From: Gallionellaceae bacterium
GTDB lineage: Bacteria > Pseudomonadota > Gammaproteobacteria > Burkholderiales > Gallionellaceae
Reading direction: 5' to 3'
DNA: 64,000 nt
NCBI GenBank assembly: GCA_030823955.1
Contig: JAVBYO010000014.1
Location: forward strand, 18,161-82,160
The position numbers were made by a program, and so were the translations under genes. This document shows positions 34,802-47,535 of this stretch, piece after piece (within the stretch, counting starts at the first letter, position 1; every line of letters starts with the position of its first letter). Under the pieces are notes generated by a model, which worked only from the letters and a program-made list of their open reading frames with translations, was not told where the DNA came from and did not search any database.

Positions 34802-35565
34802 AACATTTTGTCCTGTGCCTGTTGCTCGGTTGCTTGTGTGTGCCTCCGGCATATGCGGCAGAGCCTGAAACGGCGGCCAGTCTGGTGGCGTTGATGCGGC
34901 AAGCGCAGTATTCGCAAGGTTTTGAAGCGCGTATGAATGTGTTTGTGACCAAGGCCAACGGTGCCCATCCTGCGCCGATGAAGATCGCCGTGATCGGACA
35001 GTTCAGCGCCGCGCGGCAGCGCCTGCTGGTGCGGGCAATCGCGCCCGAGGCGCTGCGGGAGACTTCTTTTGCCATCGCGAAACAGGCGAATCGCGGCATC
35101 AAAACGGTAAAATATCGTGCCGGGGGAGAGCTTATCGGCACCGATGCGCAGGCCCGATTATTCGATACCGGCCTGGTGGCATGGGACATGTTGAACCCCT
35201 GGTGGGAATGGGCCAGCCAGTCGCTGGAAGGAAAAGACCGCGTTGGCGGGCGCGAGTGTCTCAAAATGCGCTCACGCGCCGACGAGCAAGATAGCCCCGT
35301 GCGCGAAGTCGAGAGTTGTATCGATGTACAGGCTGGGCTGGCGCTGCGTACCCGCTTGTTCGATGGTGGGCACAATCTGTTGCGCACCATCACGGTGGAA
35401 AAGGTGCTGCGCAAGCACGATGGCAGCGGGTCTTTGGCCAAAAAACTCAACATCACCGGGCCTGCAAAGCTGCGTACGGACATCGAAGTTTATGCGGGTG
35501 ATGAAGAATATCTGGTTTCCGATGAAACCTTTGCGGTGTTGGATCGTCCAATGCGCGCCGAATGA
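34798..35565 (+). CDS. LolA-like outer-membrane lipoprotein-sorting family protein
   Basis: The 255-residue protein has a signal peptide (FVLCLLLGCLCVPPAYAA) and a single-domain periplasmic body resembling the LolA-like outer-membrane lipoprotein-sorting family (KTVKYRAGGELIGTDAQARL, then WWEWASQSLEGKDRVGGREC). It probably chaperones a lipid or lipoprotein moved by the adjacent ABC pair. The start overlaps the permease stop, and the stop overlaps the next gene. Confidence 0.78.
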   Translation: MKHFVLCLLLGCLCVPPAYAAEPETAASLVALMRQAQYSQGFEARMNVFVTKANGAHPAPMKIAVIGQFSAARQRLLVRAIAPEALRETSFAIAKQANRGIKTVKYRAGGELIGTDAQARLFDTGLVAWDMLNPWWEWASQSLEGKDRVGGRECLKMRSRADEQDSPVREVESCIDVQAGLALRTRLFDGGHNLLRTITVEKVLRKHDGSGSLAKKLNITGPAKLRTDIEVYAGDEEYLVSDETFAVLDRPMRAE

Positions 35566-36353
35566 CAGAGAGCGAGATGAATACACGGTCTCACCATGAT
35601 GATGCCAATGTTGTGCCCGTCGCCTGGTGCAACGACGATGCGGTCACCTCTAGCGTGATGGAGGCGGTCAGCTTCGTCACGCCGGTGCTGGAGAACTTCT
35701 TCATCCGTACGGTGCTTGAGGGCATGCGCGAACACGGTGACCAGGCACTGGAAGCGCGTTGCCTCTCTTTTGTCCGCGAAGAGTCCAACCATACGCAGGC
35801 GCACCGCAAGTTCAATATCCCGTTGCAGGGCTATCTGGGGCGACAACCTCCCGGACTGGCTATGGTGGAAGTATTGCTGGATGCGGCCAAGCGGCATCTA
35901 TCCCTGCCCAAACGGTTGGCTCTGGCCGCAGCACTGGAACATTTCGCGGCGGTGATCTCCAAGCTGTATATCAGCCACGAGGCCAAACTCACTTTCAAAC
36001 TGACCTCTGCCAGGGAGTTGTTCGCCATGCATGCGCGTGAAGAATTGGCGCACCGTTCGGTGGTGTTCGATCTGTGGGAGGCGCACGGCTCGCGCGGTTT
36101 CATCGACCGTGTCACCACCATCATGGCGACCTTGGTAGTTGGTGCGGCCTATGTGGGTATCGCCGTGCCGTGGATCTTGCACCGCAAGATGAAACGCCGC
36201 TTCGTTCCAACGCTACTGGCACTGAGCGGTTTCACGGCGAAAAACATGAAAGACACACTCACACATACCCCGGTCAGGGAGCTGTTGTCCTTCGTGCGGC
36301 GCGACTTCCATCCGGAGTCGCTGGTCGACGACGGTCAGGCGAGCAAGGTGTGA
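35562..36353 (+). CDS. PF10118-type metal-dependent hydrolase-like protein
   Basis: The 263-residue protein has Glu/His clusters typical of a ferritin-like di-metal site: REESNHTQAHRKFN, ALEHFAAVIS and HAREELAHRSVVFD. These match the family called predicted metal-dependent hydrolase. One or two hydrophobic helices occur near residues 185-210. The substrate is unknown. It is coupled to the LolA-like gene. Confidence 0.78.
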   Translation: MTESEMNTRSHHDDANVVPVAWCNDDAVTSSVMEAVSFVTPVLENFFIRTVLEGMREHGDQALEARCLSFVREESNHTQAHRKFNIPLQGYLGRQPPGLAMVEVLLDAAKRHLSLPKRLALAAALEHFAAVISKLYISHEAKLTFKLTSARELFAMHAREELAHRSVVFDLWEAHGSRGFIDRVTTIMATLVVGAAYVGIAVPWILHRKMKRRFVPTLLALSGFTAKNMKDTLTHTPVRELLSFVRRDFHPESLVDDGQASKV

Positions 36354-36377
36354 TGCATAACAGAGCGGGAGCAGAAG

Positions 36378-36962
36378 ATGAGTGACGAGACACAACAGGT
36401 GAAAGTGTGGGATCTGCCGGTCCGATTGTTCCACTGGTCGCTGGTATTGGCTTTTGCCGCAGCTTATTTCAGCGCGGAGCTAAAGGTCGGCTTCATCCAT
36501 GTCTGGATCGGTTATTTCCTGTGTGTGTTGTTGCTGGCACGGGTGGGCTGGGGATTCGCCGGCAACGAATTCGCACGCTTCCGTTCGTTCATCTTCTCCC
36601 CGGCTGAGACGCTGGCCTATGTGCGTTCCCTGCGACAGGGGCAGCCTGTCCATTACCTCGGGCACAATCCTGCCGGTGCGCTGATGGTGTTCGCCTTGCT
36701 GGGGCTGCTGGCGCTGACCTTTCTGTCCGGTCTGGTCACGCTGGCGGTGATCGATTTCGAAGGGCCGCTGTTGTTCCTGATCGACTATGTGGATGACGAT
36801 ACCAGTTATTTCGTGCGCCACCTGCACGGTTGGCTGGTGAATGGCATCCTGATCTTGATTCCCCTGCATCTGCTCGGGGTGGTCGCGGGCAGTATCCAGC
36901 ACCAAGAGAATCTGGTGCGCGCCATGTTCACGGGAAAGAAAAAGAATGTCGCAGGCCATTAA
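36378..36962 (+). CDS. Cytochrome b561-type membrane protein
   Basis: The 194-residue protein has four membrane helices and paired haem-ligand histidines (PVRLFHWSLVLAFAAAYF, GFIHVWIGYF, VRHLHGWLVNGILIL, LIPLHLLGVVAG). This matches di-haem cytochrome b561 (hydrogenase-type) proteins that link quinones to periplasmic cytochromes. It sits ahead of the SHP-type and diheme cytochrome c genes, suggesting a quinol-to-cytochrome route. Confidence 0.88.
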   Translation: MSDETQQVKVWDLPVRLFHWSLVLAFAAAYFSAELKVGFIHVWIGYFLCVLLLARVGWGFAGNEFARFRSFIFSPAETLAYVRSLRQGQPVHYLGHNPAGALMVFALLGLLALTFLSGLVTLAVIDFEGPLLFLIDYVDDDTSYFVRHLHGWLVNGILILIPLHLLGVVAGSIQHQENLVRAMFTGKKKNVAGH

Positions 36963-36978
36963 GAACCAAGGAGAGAAC

Positions 36979-37584
36979 ATGACCGTTGCAAACAAACTGC
37001 ACCGTCTGCTGCTGGCGCTGTGTCTGGCGAGTTGTGCCGGTGTGGCGTATGCCGCCGAGCCGTTGCTGGATCTGAGTCTGCCGCAGGAGCGCGAGCAGAT
37101 TCAAGCGGCAAGACCGTTTCTGCTCGCCGCGAATGATGTCGAGAACGCTAGTGTCGGTCGGGATTCCTCTGCGGTAACGCAAGAGGCATTTGAGCCGAAA
37201 CTGTTTTCGGGCAGCAAGATGCACCAGTATCTGGGCGTGGGAACCGCAGTGTTCGCTGCCGCCGCATTCATGACCCACCCGCATCCGACCGACCCCAACG
37301 CGCCGCGCGAGACCAACGGCACCCATGCGCAACTGGCCAAAGCCACGGTGGCCATGGCGGCGGCCACGGTGGCGACCGGTTTATACACACACTGGGACGA
37401 TTTCAGCATGGAAGACGGCTGGAGCGACCCGGATAACCTGCACGTTCTGCTGGGCGCGACCGGTGCGGCGCTGATGGCGTATGCCACAGTCCGTTCGGCG
37501 AACTCATCGGTACCCGTCAGTCATGCCGCGATGTCGGAACTCGGCGCGCTCGGCATGGTCATAGCCATCAAATTAACCTGGTAA
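36979..37584 (+). CDS. Exported membrane protein with repeated His-headed helices
   Basis: The 201-residue protein begins with a signal peptide (RLLLALCLASCAGVAYAAE). About four short helices follow, several starting at a histidine (KMHQYLGVGTAVFAAAAFM, THAQLAKATVAMAAATVATG, LHVLLGATGAALMAYATV, HAAMSELGALGMV). The His pattern suggests haem binding, but I do not recognise a named family. It is in line with the b561 and cytochrome c genes (17-bp gap upstream, abutting DUF1924 downstream). Strong AAGGAGAG ribosome site. Confidence 0.7.
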   Translation: MTVANKLHRLLLALCLASCAGVAYAAEPLLDLSLPQEREQIQAARPFLLAANDVENASVGRDSSAVTQEAFEPKLFSGSKMHQYLGVGTAVFAAAAFMTHPHPTDPNAPRETNGTHAQLAKATVAMAAATVATGLYTHWDDFSMEDGWSDPDNLHVLLGATGAALMAYATVRSANSSVPVSHAAMSELGALGMVIAIKLTW

Positions 37585-38000
37585 TGGAGAGCATGAAGAT
37601 GAAGCGCTTGTTTAGCCTGATGATCCTGAGTACCTGTGTGATCGCCCCGATCGCACAAGCCACCCCTGCCAGTGATGCCCTGCTGGCCAAATACAAGAGC
37701 GAAGGCGCGGGTAAAGCCGATCCCGCCAAGGCCAAAGCCGACTGGACCAAAGAAGCTGTCGGTGAAGACGGACAGAAGATGTCCTGCTCCACCTGCCACG
37801 GCACCGATTTCAGCAAAGCCGGTAAACATCACAAGACCAGCAAGGTCATCGAGCCGATGTCCAGACGTGTCAATGCGGAGCGTTACACCGACGAGAAGAA
37901 GATCGAAAAATGGTTCAAGCGTAACTGCAAAGATGCCTGGGGTCGCGAATGCACCGCCCAGGAAAAAACCGACTTCCTCACCTACCTGATCGCGCAATAA
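37584..38000 (+). CDS. SHP-type (DUF1924) class cytochrome c
   Basis: The 138-residue exported protein has a signal peptide (KRLFSLMILSTCVIAPIAQA) and a single haem motif CSTCH. It resembles the sphaeroides haem protein (SHP) family, high-spin cytochromes that bind small ligands such as O2 or NO. The KWFKRNCKDAWGRECT region adds a Cys pair. The diheme cytochrome c gene follows 13 bp later, as in other SHP clusters. Confidence 0.85.
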   Translation: MESMKMKRLFSLMILSTCVIAPIAQATPASDALLAKYKSEGAGKADPAKAKADWTKEAVGEDGQKMSCSTCHGTDFSKAGKHHKTSKVIEPMSRRVNAERYTDEKKIEKWFKRNCKDAWGRECTAQEKTDFLTYLIAQ

Positions 38001-38013
38001 ACAAGGACTACAC

Positions 38014-38574
38014 ATGAACCGTACAACCTACACCCTGGCGTTGTTCGCCGTACTGACCCTGAGCAACACCGTTGCATGGGCCGAAGAAAGTCTGGTCACC
38101 GCCGTCGTCACCCCGTTCCGCCAGAAAGAGATCGTCGCGGTGGACAACAAGACCTATCAGGACGAATGTGGCTCGTGCCACTTCGCCTACCAGCCGGGCC
38201 TGCTACCGACCAAGTCGTGGGAGAAGCTGCTGAACGAAAAAGCACTGGCCGAACACTTTGGTGAGAACGCCGAACTGGATGCCGACACCCTCAAGATCAT
38301 CCGTGACTACGCCTTGGCCAATGCGGCGGACAAGAGCTACCACAAACGCTCGCGCAAGATCGCCATCGCCACGGAAAAGGGCGAAGCACCGTTGCGCATC
38401 ACCGAAGTGCGCTACATCAAACGCAAACACCACGAACTCAGCGACAAGATGGTCAAAGGCAACAAAGACGTCAAATCGTTGAGCTACTGCGATGCCTGCC
38501 ACACTCAGGCAGCCAAAGGGGTGTTCGACGAAGACACGGTGAAGATCCCCAACTATCCGAATTGGGAAGACTGA
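38014..38574 (+). CDS. Diheme cytochrome c (DHC family)
   Basis: The 186-residue periplasmic protein has a signal peptide (LALFAVLTLSNTVAWA) and two haem motifs, CGSCH and CDACH. The family (DHC) donates electrons to SHP in Rhodobacter. The b561-SHP-DHC order supports a dedicated electron chain from the membrane quinone pool to the SHP cytochrome. Confidence 0.88.
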   Translation: MNRTTYTLALFAVLTLSNTVAWAEESLVTAVVTPFRQKEIVAVDNKTYQDECGSCHFAYQPGLLPTKSWEKLLNEKALAEHFGENAELDADTLKIIRDYALANAADKSYHKRSRKIAIATEKGEAPLRITEVRYIKRKHHELSDKMVKGNKDVKSLSYCDACHTQAAKGVFDEDTVKIPNYPNWED

Positions 38575-38603
38575 GCGAGTCCGTTGTCGCGCAGTACATC
38601 TGA

Positions 38604-38641
38604 AAACAAGAAGGGCAGCCTAGGCTGCCCTTCTTGTTTTT
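38604..38641. terminator. Strong bidirectional terminator
   Basis: An 18-bp perfect stem (AACAAGAAGGGCAGCC / GGCTGCCCTTCTTGTT core, flanked by AA and TT) with a 2-base loop and T-run. It ends the cytochrome operon and, read from the other strand, the FKBP gene at 38656. Confidence 0.88.
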
Positions 38642-38655
38642 GCGGAGCACCTTGT

Positions 38656-39111
38656 TTAGCGCACGCCCAGCAACTCCACATCGAACACCAGCGTCGCGTT
38701 CGGCGGAATCACACCACCCGCGCCGCGTGAGCCGTAGCCCATCTCCGGCGGAATGACGAGAGTGCGTTGCCCGCCCACTTTCATGCCCGCCACACCTTCA
38801 TCCCAGCCCCTGATGACATTGCCGCTACCCAGAGAGAATTCGAACGGTGTGCCGCGATCACGCGAACTGTCGAACTTCGCGCCCTTGTGATCGGGCGCGG
38901 CTGCGTCATACAGCCAGCCGGTGTAATGCACCGCCACGACGCGGCCCGCAACAGCCTCTGCACCCGTGCCCGGCTTGCGGTCTTGTTTGACCAGCGCGGT
39001 GACGTTGCTGGCTGCCAGCGGTGCGGATGCCTGTTGCGAACAGGCGGTGGTAGAAAAGATGCCGATTGATAACAACAAGGCCAAAGGTAAGGTAATGCGG
39101 TTTATTTTCAT
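38656..39111 (-). CDS. Exported FKBP-type peptidyl-prolyl isomerase
   Basis: The 151-residue protein has a signal peptide possibly of lipoprotein type ([13 protein letters not shown]) and one FKBP domain: [48 protein letters not shown] and [14 protein letters not shown]. It would act in the periplasm. A related two-domain version without a signal is at 39669. Confidence 0.9.
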   Translation of the reverse strand: MKINRITLPLALLLSIGIFSTTACSQQASAPLAASNVTALVKQDRKPGTGAEAVAGRVVAVHYTGWLYDAAAPDHKGAKFDSSRDRGTPFEFSLGSGNVIRGWDEGVAGMKVGGQRTLVIPPEMGYGSRGAGGVIPPNATLVFDVELLGVR

Positions 39112-39118
39112 CGCTGAA

Positions 39119-39424
39119 TTATTCCAAGTTAATTAAATCTGGGGTTAATAATCTTCTGCCGTGAATCACGGCAACTATCAATATCTGCTCTTTGCTTGCG
39201 CGGTAGATGAGGCGGTAACTATAGACAAAGCGTTCGCGAAACTGCGATTCACCAACTTCGGGAACAATGGATCCGGCAAGGGGGAAATTCCTTAGGTTAT
39301 CCGCTGTACCCAGAATTTTTTGCACCACGGCAGAGGCATAGAATGGCGAATCTTTTGCGATGTAAGCAGCGATGGCATCTACATCATCCAGCGCCTCTGG
39401 AGACCACGTTACTCGCGTATCCAT
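39119..39424 (-). CDS. parE: ParE/RelE-family toxin
   Basis: The 101-residue protein has the RelE/ParE fold pattern: [18 protein letters not shown], then [12 protein letters not shown] and [26 protein letters not shown]. ParE toxins inhibit gyrase, RelE toxins cleave mRNA; the sequence fits the ParE branch. Its start overlaps the antitoxin gene, with the antitoxin first in the operon as usual. Confidence 0.85.
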   Translation of the reverse strand: MDTRVTWSPEALDDVDAIAAYIAKDSPFYASAVVQKILGTADNLRNFPLAGSIVPEVGESQFRERFVYSYRLIYRASKEQILIVAVIHGRRLLTPDLINLE

Positions 39425-39597
39425 TTGGCTAGACGGGCTTCCGCATTTTGTTGCGAGACGGCACCTTCTGTCTCGGTGCGCGCCACACCGTTCTTGATCT
39501 TCTCAATCACGTAAAGGTGATATTGAATATCTTCCAGCGAACAATCATCCGGCAGTTTCTGGAGCATCGAAGCAACTTGCTGTTTTGCGACCTGCAT
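39409..39597 (-). CDS. Antitoxin of the ParE-type module
   Basis: The 62-residue protein (LPDDCSLEDIQYHLYVIEKI, then AEARLAKWI) matches a common short antitoxin paired with ParE/RelE toxins. I chose the ATG at 39597 because a strong GGAGGTG ribosome site precedes it; the longer frame to 39648 has no site. It overlaps the toxin start by 16 bases. Confidence 0.78.
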   Translation of the reverse strand: MQVAKQQVASMLQKLPDDCSLEDIQYHLYVIEKIKNGVARTETEGAVSQQNAEARLAKWIRE

Positions 39598-39668
39598 TGC
39601 ACACCTCCTGCAAACGGTTGAATGATTATACCGCGCACCTTGCGCCAATATTCACAACGGAGACGACA

Positions 39669-40355
39669 TTACTGCACGTCCAGCAGTTCCACATCGAACA
39701 CCAGTGTCGCATTCGGCGGGATCACGCCGCCCGCACCGCGCTTGCCGTAACCCATCTCCGGCGGAATGATGAGAGTGCGTTGCCCGCCCACCTTCATCCC
39801 TTGCACGCCCATGTCCCAGCCTGGGATGACACGACCCATGCCGAGCGGAAAGTCGAACGGCTCATCGCGGTCGCGCGAGCTGTCGAACTTCGTGCCCTTG
39901 TTGTTCTCTGCATTCTTGTCGAACAACCAGCCGGTGTAATGCACGGTCACCTGTTGTCCCGCAGTGGCTTCTTCACCTTCGCCGAGCTTGGTGTCGGTGA
40001 TGTCGGTCTTGATGACCTTGAGCAGCTTCACCTCGAACACCAAAGTCGCATTCGGCGGAATATCGTCGCCCGCACCGCTGGCGCCATAACCCATCTCCGA
40101 CGGGATGATGAGCGTGCGGTGTCCGCCTTCTTTCATGCCCTGTACGCCCTCGTCCCAACCTTCAATCACATGCCCCGCGCCGAGCGGAAAATCGAAAGGG
40201 TCATTGCGGTCGAGTGAGCTGTCAAACTTCGCGCCCTTGTTTTCAGGTGCGCTCTCGTCGAACAGCCAGCCGGTGTAATGCACGATGACGGTTTGTCCTG
40301 CTTGCGCTTCCGCGCCTTCGCCTAGTTGGGTGTCGGTTTTGATGAGGGTGGTCAT
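39669..40355 (-). CDS. Tandem FKBP-domain peptidyl-prolyl isomerase
   Basis: The 228-residue protein has two complete FKBP domains in tandem (residues ~10-113 and ~118-228), each with VHYTGWLFD, DFPLGxGxVI-GWD-GVQGMK and IPxEMGYG motifs. There is no signal peptide, so it is probably cytoplasmic. The two halves are about 70% alike by eye, which indicates internal duplication; the second half closely resembles the exported FKBP at 38656. Confidence 0.88.
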   Translation of the reverse strand: MTTLIKTDTQLGEGAEAQAGQTVIVHYTGWLFDESAPENKGAKFDSSLDRNDPFDFPLGAGHVIEGWDEGVQGMKEGGHRTLIIPSEMGYGASGAGDDIPPNATLVFEVKLLKVIKTDITDTKLGEGEEATAGQQVTVHYTGWLFDKNAENNKGTKFDSSRDRDEPFDFPLGMGRVIPGWDMGVQGMKVGGQRTLIIPPEMGYGKRGAGGVIPPNATLVFDVELLDVQ

Positions 40356-40383
40356 GTTGCTTGTTCCTTAGTGGTTGGTTGTT

Positions 40384-40462
40384 GTAGGGTGCAATAAGCG
40401 TAGCGCATTGCGCCATTGATTGTGAATATACGGCGCAATGCCCGTTGGTTATTGCGCCCTAC
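40384..40462. repeat. Small inverted-repeat element
   Basis: GTAGGGTGCAATAA at one end and TTATTGCGCCCTAC at the other (one mismatch) enclose inner arms GCGCATTGCGCC / GGCGCAATGCCC. It resembles the dispersed GTAGGGTGCG-type repeats found in many bacterial genomes. No gene lies inside. Confidence 0.65.
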
Positions 40463-40494
40463 CAGGGTACGTGGCACGCTTGCTAAGCGCGTTA

Positions 40495-41094
40495 TTAATT
40501 TGATGCGGAGATCCTTTGCGATTGGACTTCACGCAGATATTTGAGTTGGGCTATAGCTTTCTCAGTATGGTCTTCACGGAACTGTTTATTTTTGATTTGC
40601 TTGTCGAGAACACCCAAAAGGTAGGTTGGGAACTCTATAGCTTTTTTTAAATTGTTTTGTATCATCGCTTTGACATTTTCGTCTTTAACCGAATCATAGT
40701 TTGCTTTCTGAAGTTGTTTGGTATTCGCAACCATAAGCCAGAAAAAAACTTCAAAATAATCCAAGTATTCAGCATCATACTGGCCCGGCGACTGTTCAAA
40801 TGCATTTCCGTAATTATGCCCAATAGGATTATATCGTTGGGTTAAAAGCCACAGCTTGCTGGGGTAGTCTTTCTCTTGGCTTATTTCGTCTAATACGTCG
40901 ACAACCTTCTTTGGGCTTAAAATTGTCAGGGCAATATTCCCATTACTGTCACCGTACTTGATAATTTTATCGGGCATCTTATCTTGCTCAACCAAGTAGT
41001 CCTCAATCTCCTTTTTCAGTGAATCAAATTTTTCGCCTGCATAGGCGAATGAAGTATGTAAGATCAGAAATACGGCGAGGAATAACTTGTTCAT
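40495..41094 (-). CDS. Exported hypothetical protein, AT-rich
   Basis: This 199-residue protein has a signal peptide (KLFLAVFLILHTSFAYA) and a helical, charged mature part (SLKKEIEDYLVEQDKMPDKI, later DHTEKAIAQLKYLREVQ). I do not recognise a family. The gene is notably AT-rich compared with metH and the FKBP genes beside it, suggesting a recent arrival. Confidence 0.65.
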   Translation of the reverse strand: MNKLFLAVFLILHTSFAYAGEKFDSLKKEIEDYLVEQDKMPDKIIKYGDSNGNIALTILSPKKVVDVLDEISQEKDYPSKLWLLTQRYNPIGHNYGNAFEQSPGQYDAEYLDYFEVFFWLMVANTKQLQKANYDSVKDENVKAMIQNNLKKAIEFPTYLLGVLDKQIKNKQFREDHTEKAIAQLKYLREVQSQRISASN

Positions 41095-41255
41095 CGGGAG
41101 TTCCTTTTACAAAAAATATCGAACAGCAGCTTTAGGATAGGCATACGCTGAATAAGCTCCGATATTCGGCAACTACGGCGCTTGTAGTAACTTTGCTCGA
41201 AACAGATGCGTGCCAATATTTCTTCATCGTGCTCAATGGTTTTGTTTCAGTTAAA

Positions 41256-44942
<3,687 letters not shown>

Positions 44943-45091
44943 GGTTTGGCGGCTCTTTGAACGAATGCGGATTTTAGCACGCTGATTTGGCGGCTTGCTG
45001 TTGCGGAGCTTTATCAATACTATTGGTGTGGTTATATGCTTCAGGGAGCCGTTGCGATCCTAAAGGGATCTTGAAATATCAAGGAGAATCA

Positions 45092-45547
45092 ATGGCTAAG
45101 TTCATGTGGACAGAGCAGCTCAATATTGGCATCGAAGTTATCGACCAGCAGCATCGCCGTATCGTGGAGTACATCAACCAGTTGGATGATGCGCGTTCGA
45201 ACAATCTCTCGCGGGAAGAAATACGCTGGCTTATCAATGATCTGGTGGATTACACGATCTCCCATTTTGCCTTCGAAGAAAGCATGCAGGAAGAGGCTAA
45301 ATACCCGTTTTTCAAGTCACACAAAAAAGTACATGACTTGTTCGCCCAGCGGGTTGGGGAGTTCCAAGCCAAATTCGAACAGGGTGAAGATGTCACCAAG
45401 GGGCTGAATAGTATGCTGGTGACTTGGCTGTTTAATCACATCAAGCGCGATGATGCCGACTATGTCGAAACGGTCAAAGCACATTTACAGCGACAGACCG
45501 ATTTTGTGGAAAAGAAGAAGGGTTTCTTCGCGCGCTTGTTCAACTGA
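45092..45547 (+). CDS. Bacteriohemerythrin
   Basis: This 151-residue O2-binding protein has the seven di-iron ligands: IDQQHRRIVEYI (His), HFAFEE (His/Glu), HKKVHDLF (two His) and NHIKRDDADY (His/Asp). It is cytoplasmic and could buffer or deliver O2. Its ribosome site is AAGGAGAATCA. The neighbour on the other side is metH, transcribed away. Confidence 0.92.
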   Translation: MAKFMWTEQLNIGIEVIDQQHRRIVEYINQLDDARSNNLSREEIRWLINDLVDYTISHFAFEESMQEEAKYPFFKSHKKVHDLFAQRVGEFQAKFEQGEDVTKGLNSMLVTWLFNHIKRDDADYVETVKAHLQRQTDFVEKKKGFFARLFN

Positions 45548-45565
45548 GAGATTTCGCTCTGGTTG

Positions 45566-46015
45566 CTAGGCGTCTGGGTCGCGCGGGGCTTGCGGGTCAC
45601 TCACCAGTTTGTACACCACGCCGATCACTAACAGCGCGGCGAGGAGCAGCCCATAATGCAGGGGATTGAAATTTGCTTCGCTTCCTCCGCTACTGATGAC
45701 TTGTACTGGCTGCACGATCATTTCCCGTATCACCGAGATCATGGCGACTTCAACGAATACGCGCACATAGATGCGCCCGGTTTGCAGATAATTCATTTCC
45801 GCAGAGATGAGCGTGGACAGTGTCCACAAGATGAATAACGAGCCAAGCGCGTGAAAGAAGCCGTTCGCCGCATTGCCCGCTTGCCACGCTTCGGCAGCTT
45901 TAAGTCCGAAATCCCAGATCACCATCACACAGGCGACGCCCAGGGCGAGCGCCAGCAATACGTGGATGAGCTGGTTGAAGTTCTTCATGCCAGTGATGAG
46001 TTTCTGTTCGAACAT
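45566..46015 (-). CDS. PsiE-family membrane protein
   Basis: The 149-residue protein has four membrane helices and the conserved loop between them (LWTLSTLISAEMNYLQTGRI, EVAMISVIREMIV). It matches the phosphate-starvation-inducible PsiE family, whose function is unknown. Convergent with the bacteriohemerythrin gene; comM-like lies 23 bp upstream. Confidence 0.82.
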   Translation of the reverse strand: MFEQKLITGMKNFNQLIHVLLALALGVACVMVIWDFGLKAAEAWQAGNAANGFFHALGSLFILWTLSTLISAEMNYLQTGRIYVRVFVEVAMISVIREMIVQPVQVISSGGSEANFNPLHYGLLLAALLVIGVVYKLVSDPQAPRDPDA

Positions 46016-46038
46016 GGTGTCCTTTCGGGGTGATGAGT

Positions 46039-47529
46039 TTATTTGTCCATGCGCCGATACTGCACGGCCTCGGCGATATGTGCGGTCTGGATATTTTCAT
46101 CCCCGGCCAGATCGGCAATGGTGCGCGCCACTTTGAGTACACGATGATACGCGCGTGCAGAGAGATTCAAGCGCGAGATCGCCTGGCGCAGCAGGGCTTC
46201 TCCTGCGCCATCCGGCGCGCACAGCGTGTCGATCTCGGTGACGGAGAGTTGCGCGTTGGGTTTGCCCTGGCGCTTCAGCTGGTGCTGGCGCGCGCGTTCC
46301 ACTCTGGTCTGGATGTCCGCGCTGCTTTCGCCGTCGGCCTGTTTGAGCAAGTCTTCTTGCGGCACGGCAGGCACTTCGATCTGGATGTCGATGCGGTCGA
46401 GTAACGGGCCGGAGATCTTGCCGCGATAACGCGCCACCTGATCCGGCGTGCAGCGGCACTTGCCGTTGTAGTGGCCGAGGTAACCGCACGGGCAGGGATT
46501 CATCGCCGCGACCAACTGGAACTGCGCTTTGAAATCGGCGCGGCGCGCGGCGCGTGAGATGGTGATGCGCCCGCTCTCCAAGGGCTCGCGCAACACCTCC
46601 AGCACGCCGCGATCAAACTCCGGCAACTCGTCCAGGAATAACACACCGTGCATAGCGACAGAAATTTCGCCGGGACGCGGGTTGCTGCCGCCGCCAACCA
46701 AAGCCACCGCAGAGGCAGTATGGTGCGGCGCGCGGTAGGGCCTGCGTTTCCAATTCACCACTTCAAACATGCCGCCCAGCGATTGCATCGCCGCGCTTTC
46801 CAGTGCTTCCTCCTGGGTCATCGCAGGCAGGATGCCGGGGAAACGAGTCGCCAGCATGCTCTTGCCGGTGCCGGGCGGGCCGGACATCAACACGCTGTGG
46901 CCGCCGGCAGCGGCGATCTCCAGTGCACGTTTGCATTGCGCCTGCCCTTTGACTTCGCGCATGTCGGGATAATGGGGGGCGGCGGGGCGCGTATCGGGGA
47001 TGTGGCGCGTGAGGGCATCGCGTCCGGCCAGATGCGCGGCGACTTGTAATAACGACTGTGCCGGATAGACCACGGCATCTTCCACCAGTGCCGCTTCCTC
47101 CGCGTTTACAGCGGGTAGGATGAATGCGCGCCCGCTGTTGGCGGCGCGGTAGGTCATCGCCAGCGCACCGCGTATCGCGCGTAACTCTCCCGTAAGCGCC
47201 AGTTCTCCGGCGTATTCATATTCGGACAGTTTGTCGGAAGGTATCTGTCCCGATGCGGCGAGGATACCGAGTGCGATAGGCAAATCGAAACGCCCGCTTT
47301 CTTTCGGCAGATCGGCGGGCGCGAGGTTGACGGTGATTCTTCTGGCGGGAAATTCGAACTGGCAGTTCTGCAAGGCGGCGCGCACGCGATCCTTGCTTTC
47401 TTTCACCTCGGCTTCGGGCAGGCCGACGATGGTGAATTGAGGCAGGCCGTTGGCGAGGTGCACCTCGACGGTGACCAAGGCGGCCTCCATTCCCGCCAAT
47501 CCGCGGCTATAGAGAACGGCCAGCCCCAT
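46039..47529 (-). CDS. comM: ComM/YifB-type AAA+ ATPase (Mg-chelatase-like)
   Basis: ComM is a helicase-like AAA+ protein that promotes branch migration during natural transformation. The 496-residue protein has the N-terminal Lon-like domain (ALVTVEVHLANGLPQFTIVG), Walker A GPPGTGKSMLATRF, Walker B VLFLDELPEFDR and the C-terminal Mg-chelatase-type ISRLNLSARAYHRVLKVART. Length and order are normal. It lies seven bases from ubiK. Confidence 0.93.
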   Translation of the reverse strand: MGLAVLYSRGLAGMEAALVTVEVHLANGLPQFTIVGLPEAEVKESKDRVRAALQNCQFEFPARRITVNLAPADLPKESGRFDLPIALGILAASGQIPSDKLSEYEYAGELALTGELRAIRGALAMTYRAANSGRAFILPAVNAEEAALVEDAVVYPAQSLLQVAAHLAGRDALTRHIPDTRPAAPHYPDMREVKGQAQCKRALEIAAAGGHSVLMSGPPGTGKSMLATRFPGILPAMTQEEALESAAMQSLGGMFEVVNWKRRPYRAPHHTASAVALVGGGSNPRPGEISVAMHGVLFLDELPEFDRGVLEVLREPLESGRITISRAARRADFKAQFQLVAAMNPCPCGYLGHYNGKCRCTPDQVARYRGKISGPLLDRIDIQIEVPAVPQEDLLKQADGESSADIQTRVERARQHQLKRQGKPNAQLSVTEIDTLCAPDGAGEALLRQAISRLNLSARAYHRVLKVARTIADLAGDENIQTAHIAEAVQYRRMDK

Positions 47530-47535
47530 GATGGG

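Noticed and set aside
44943..45091. A cobalamin riboswitch upstream of metH
   Set aside because: The 150-bp gap shows no B12-box-like sequence or suitable folding on the metH strand.
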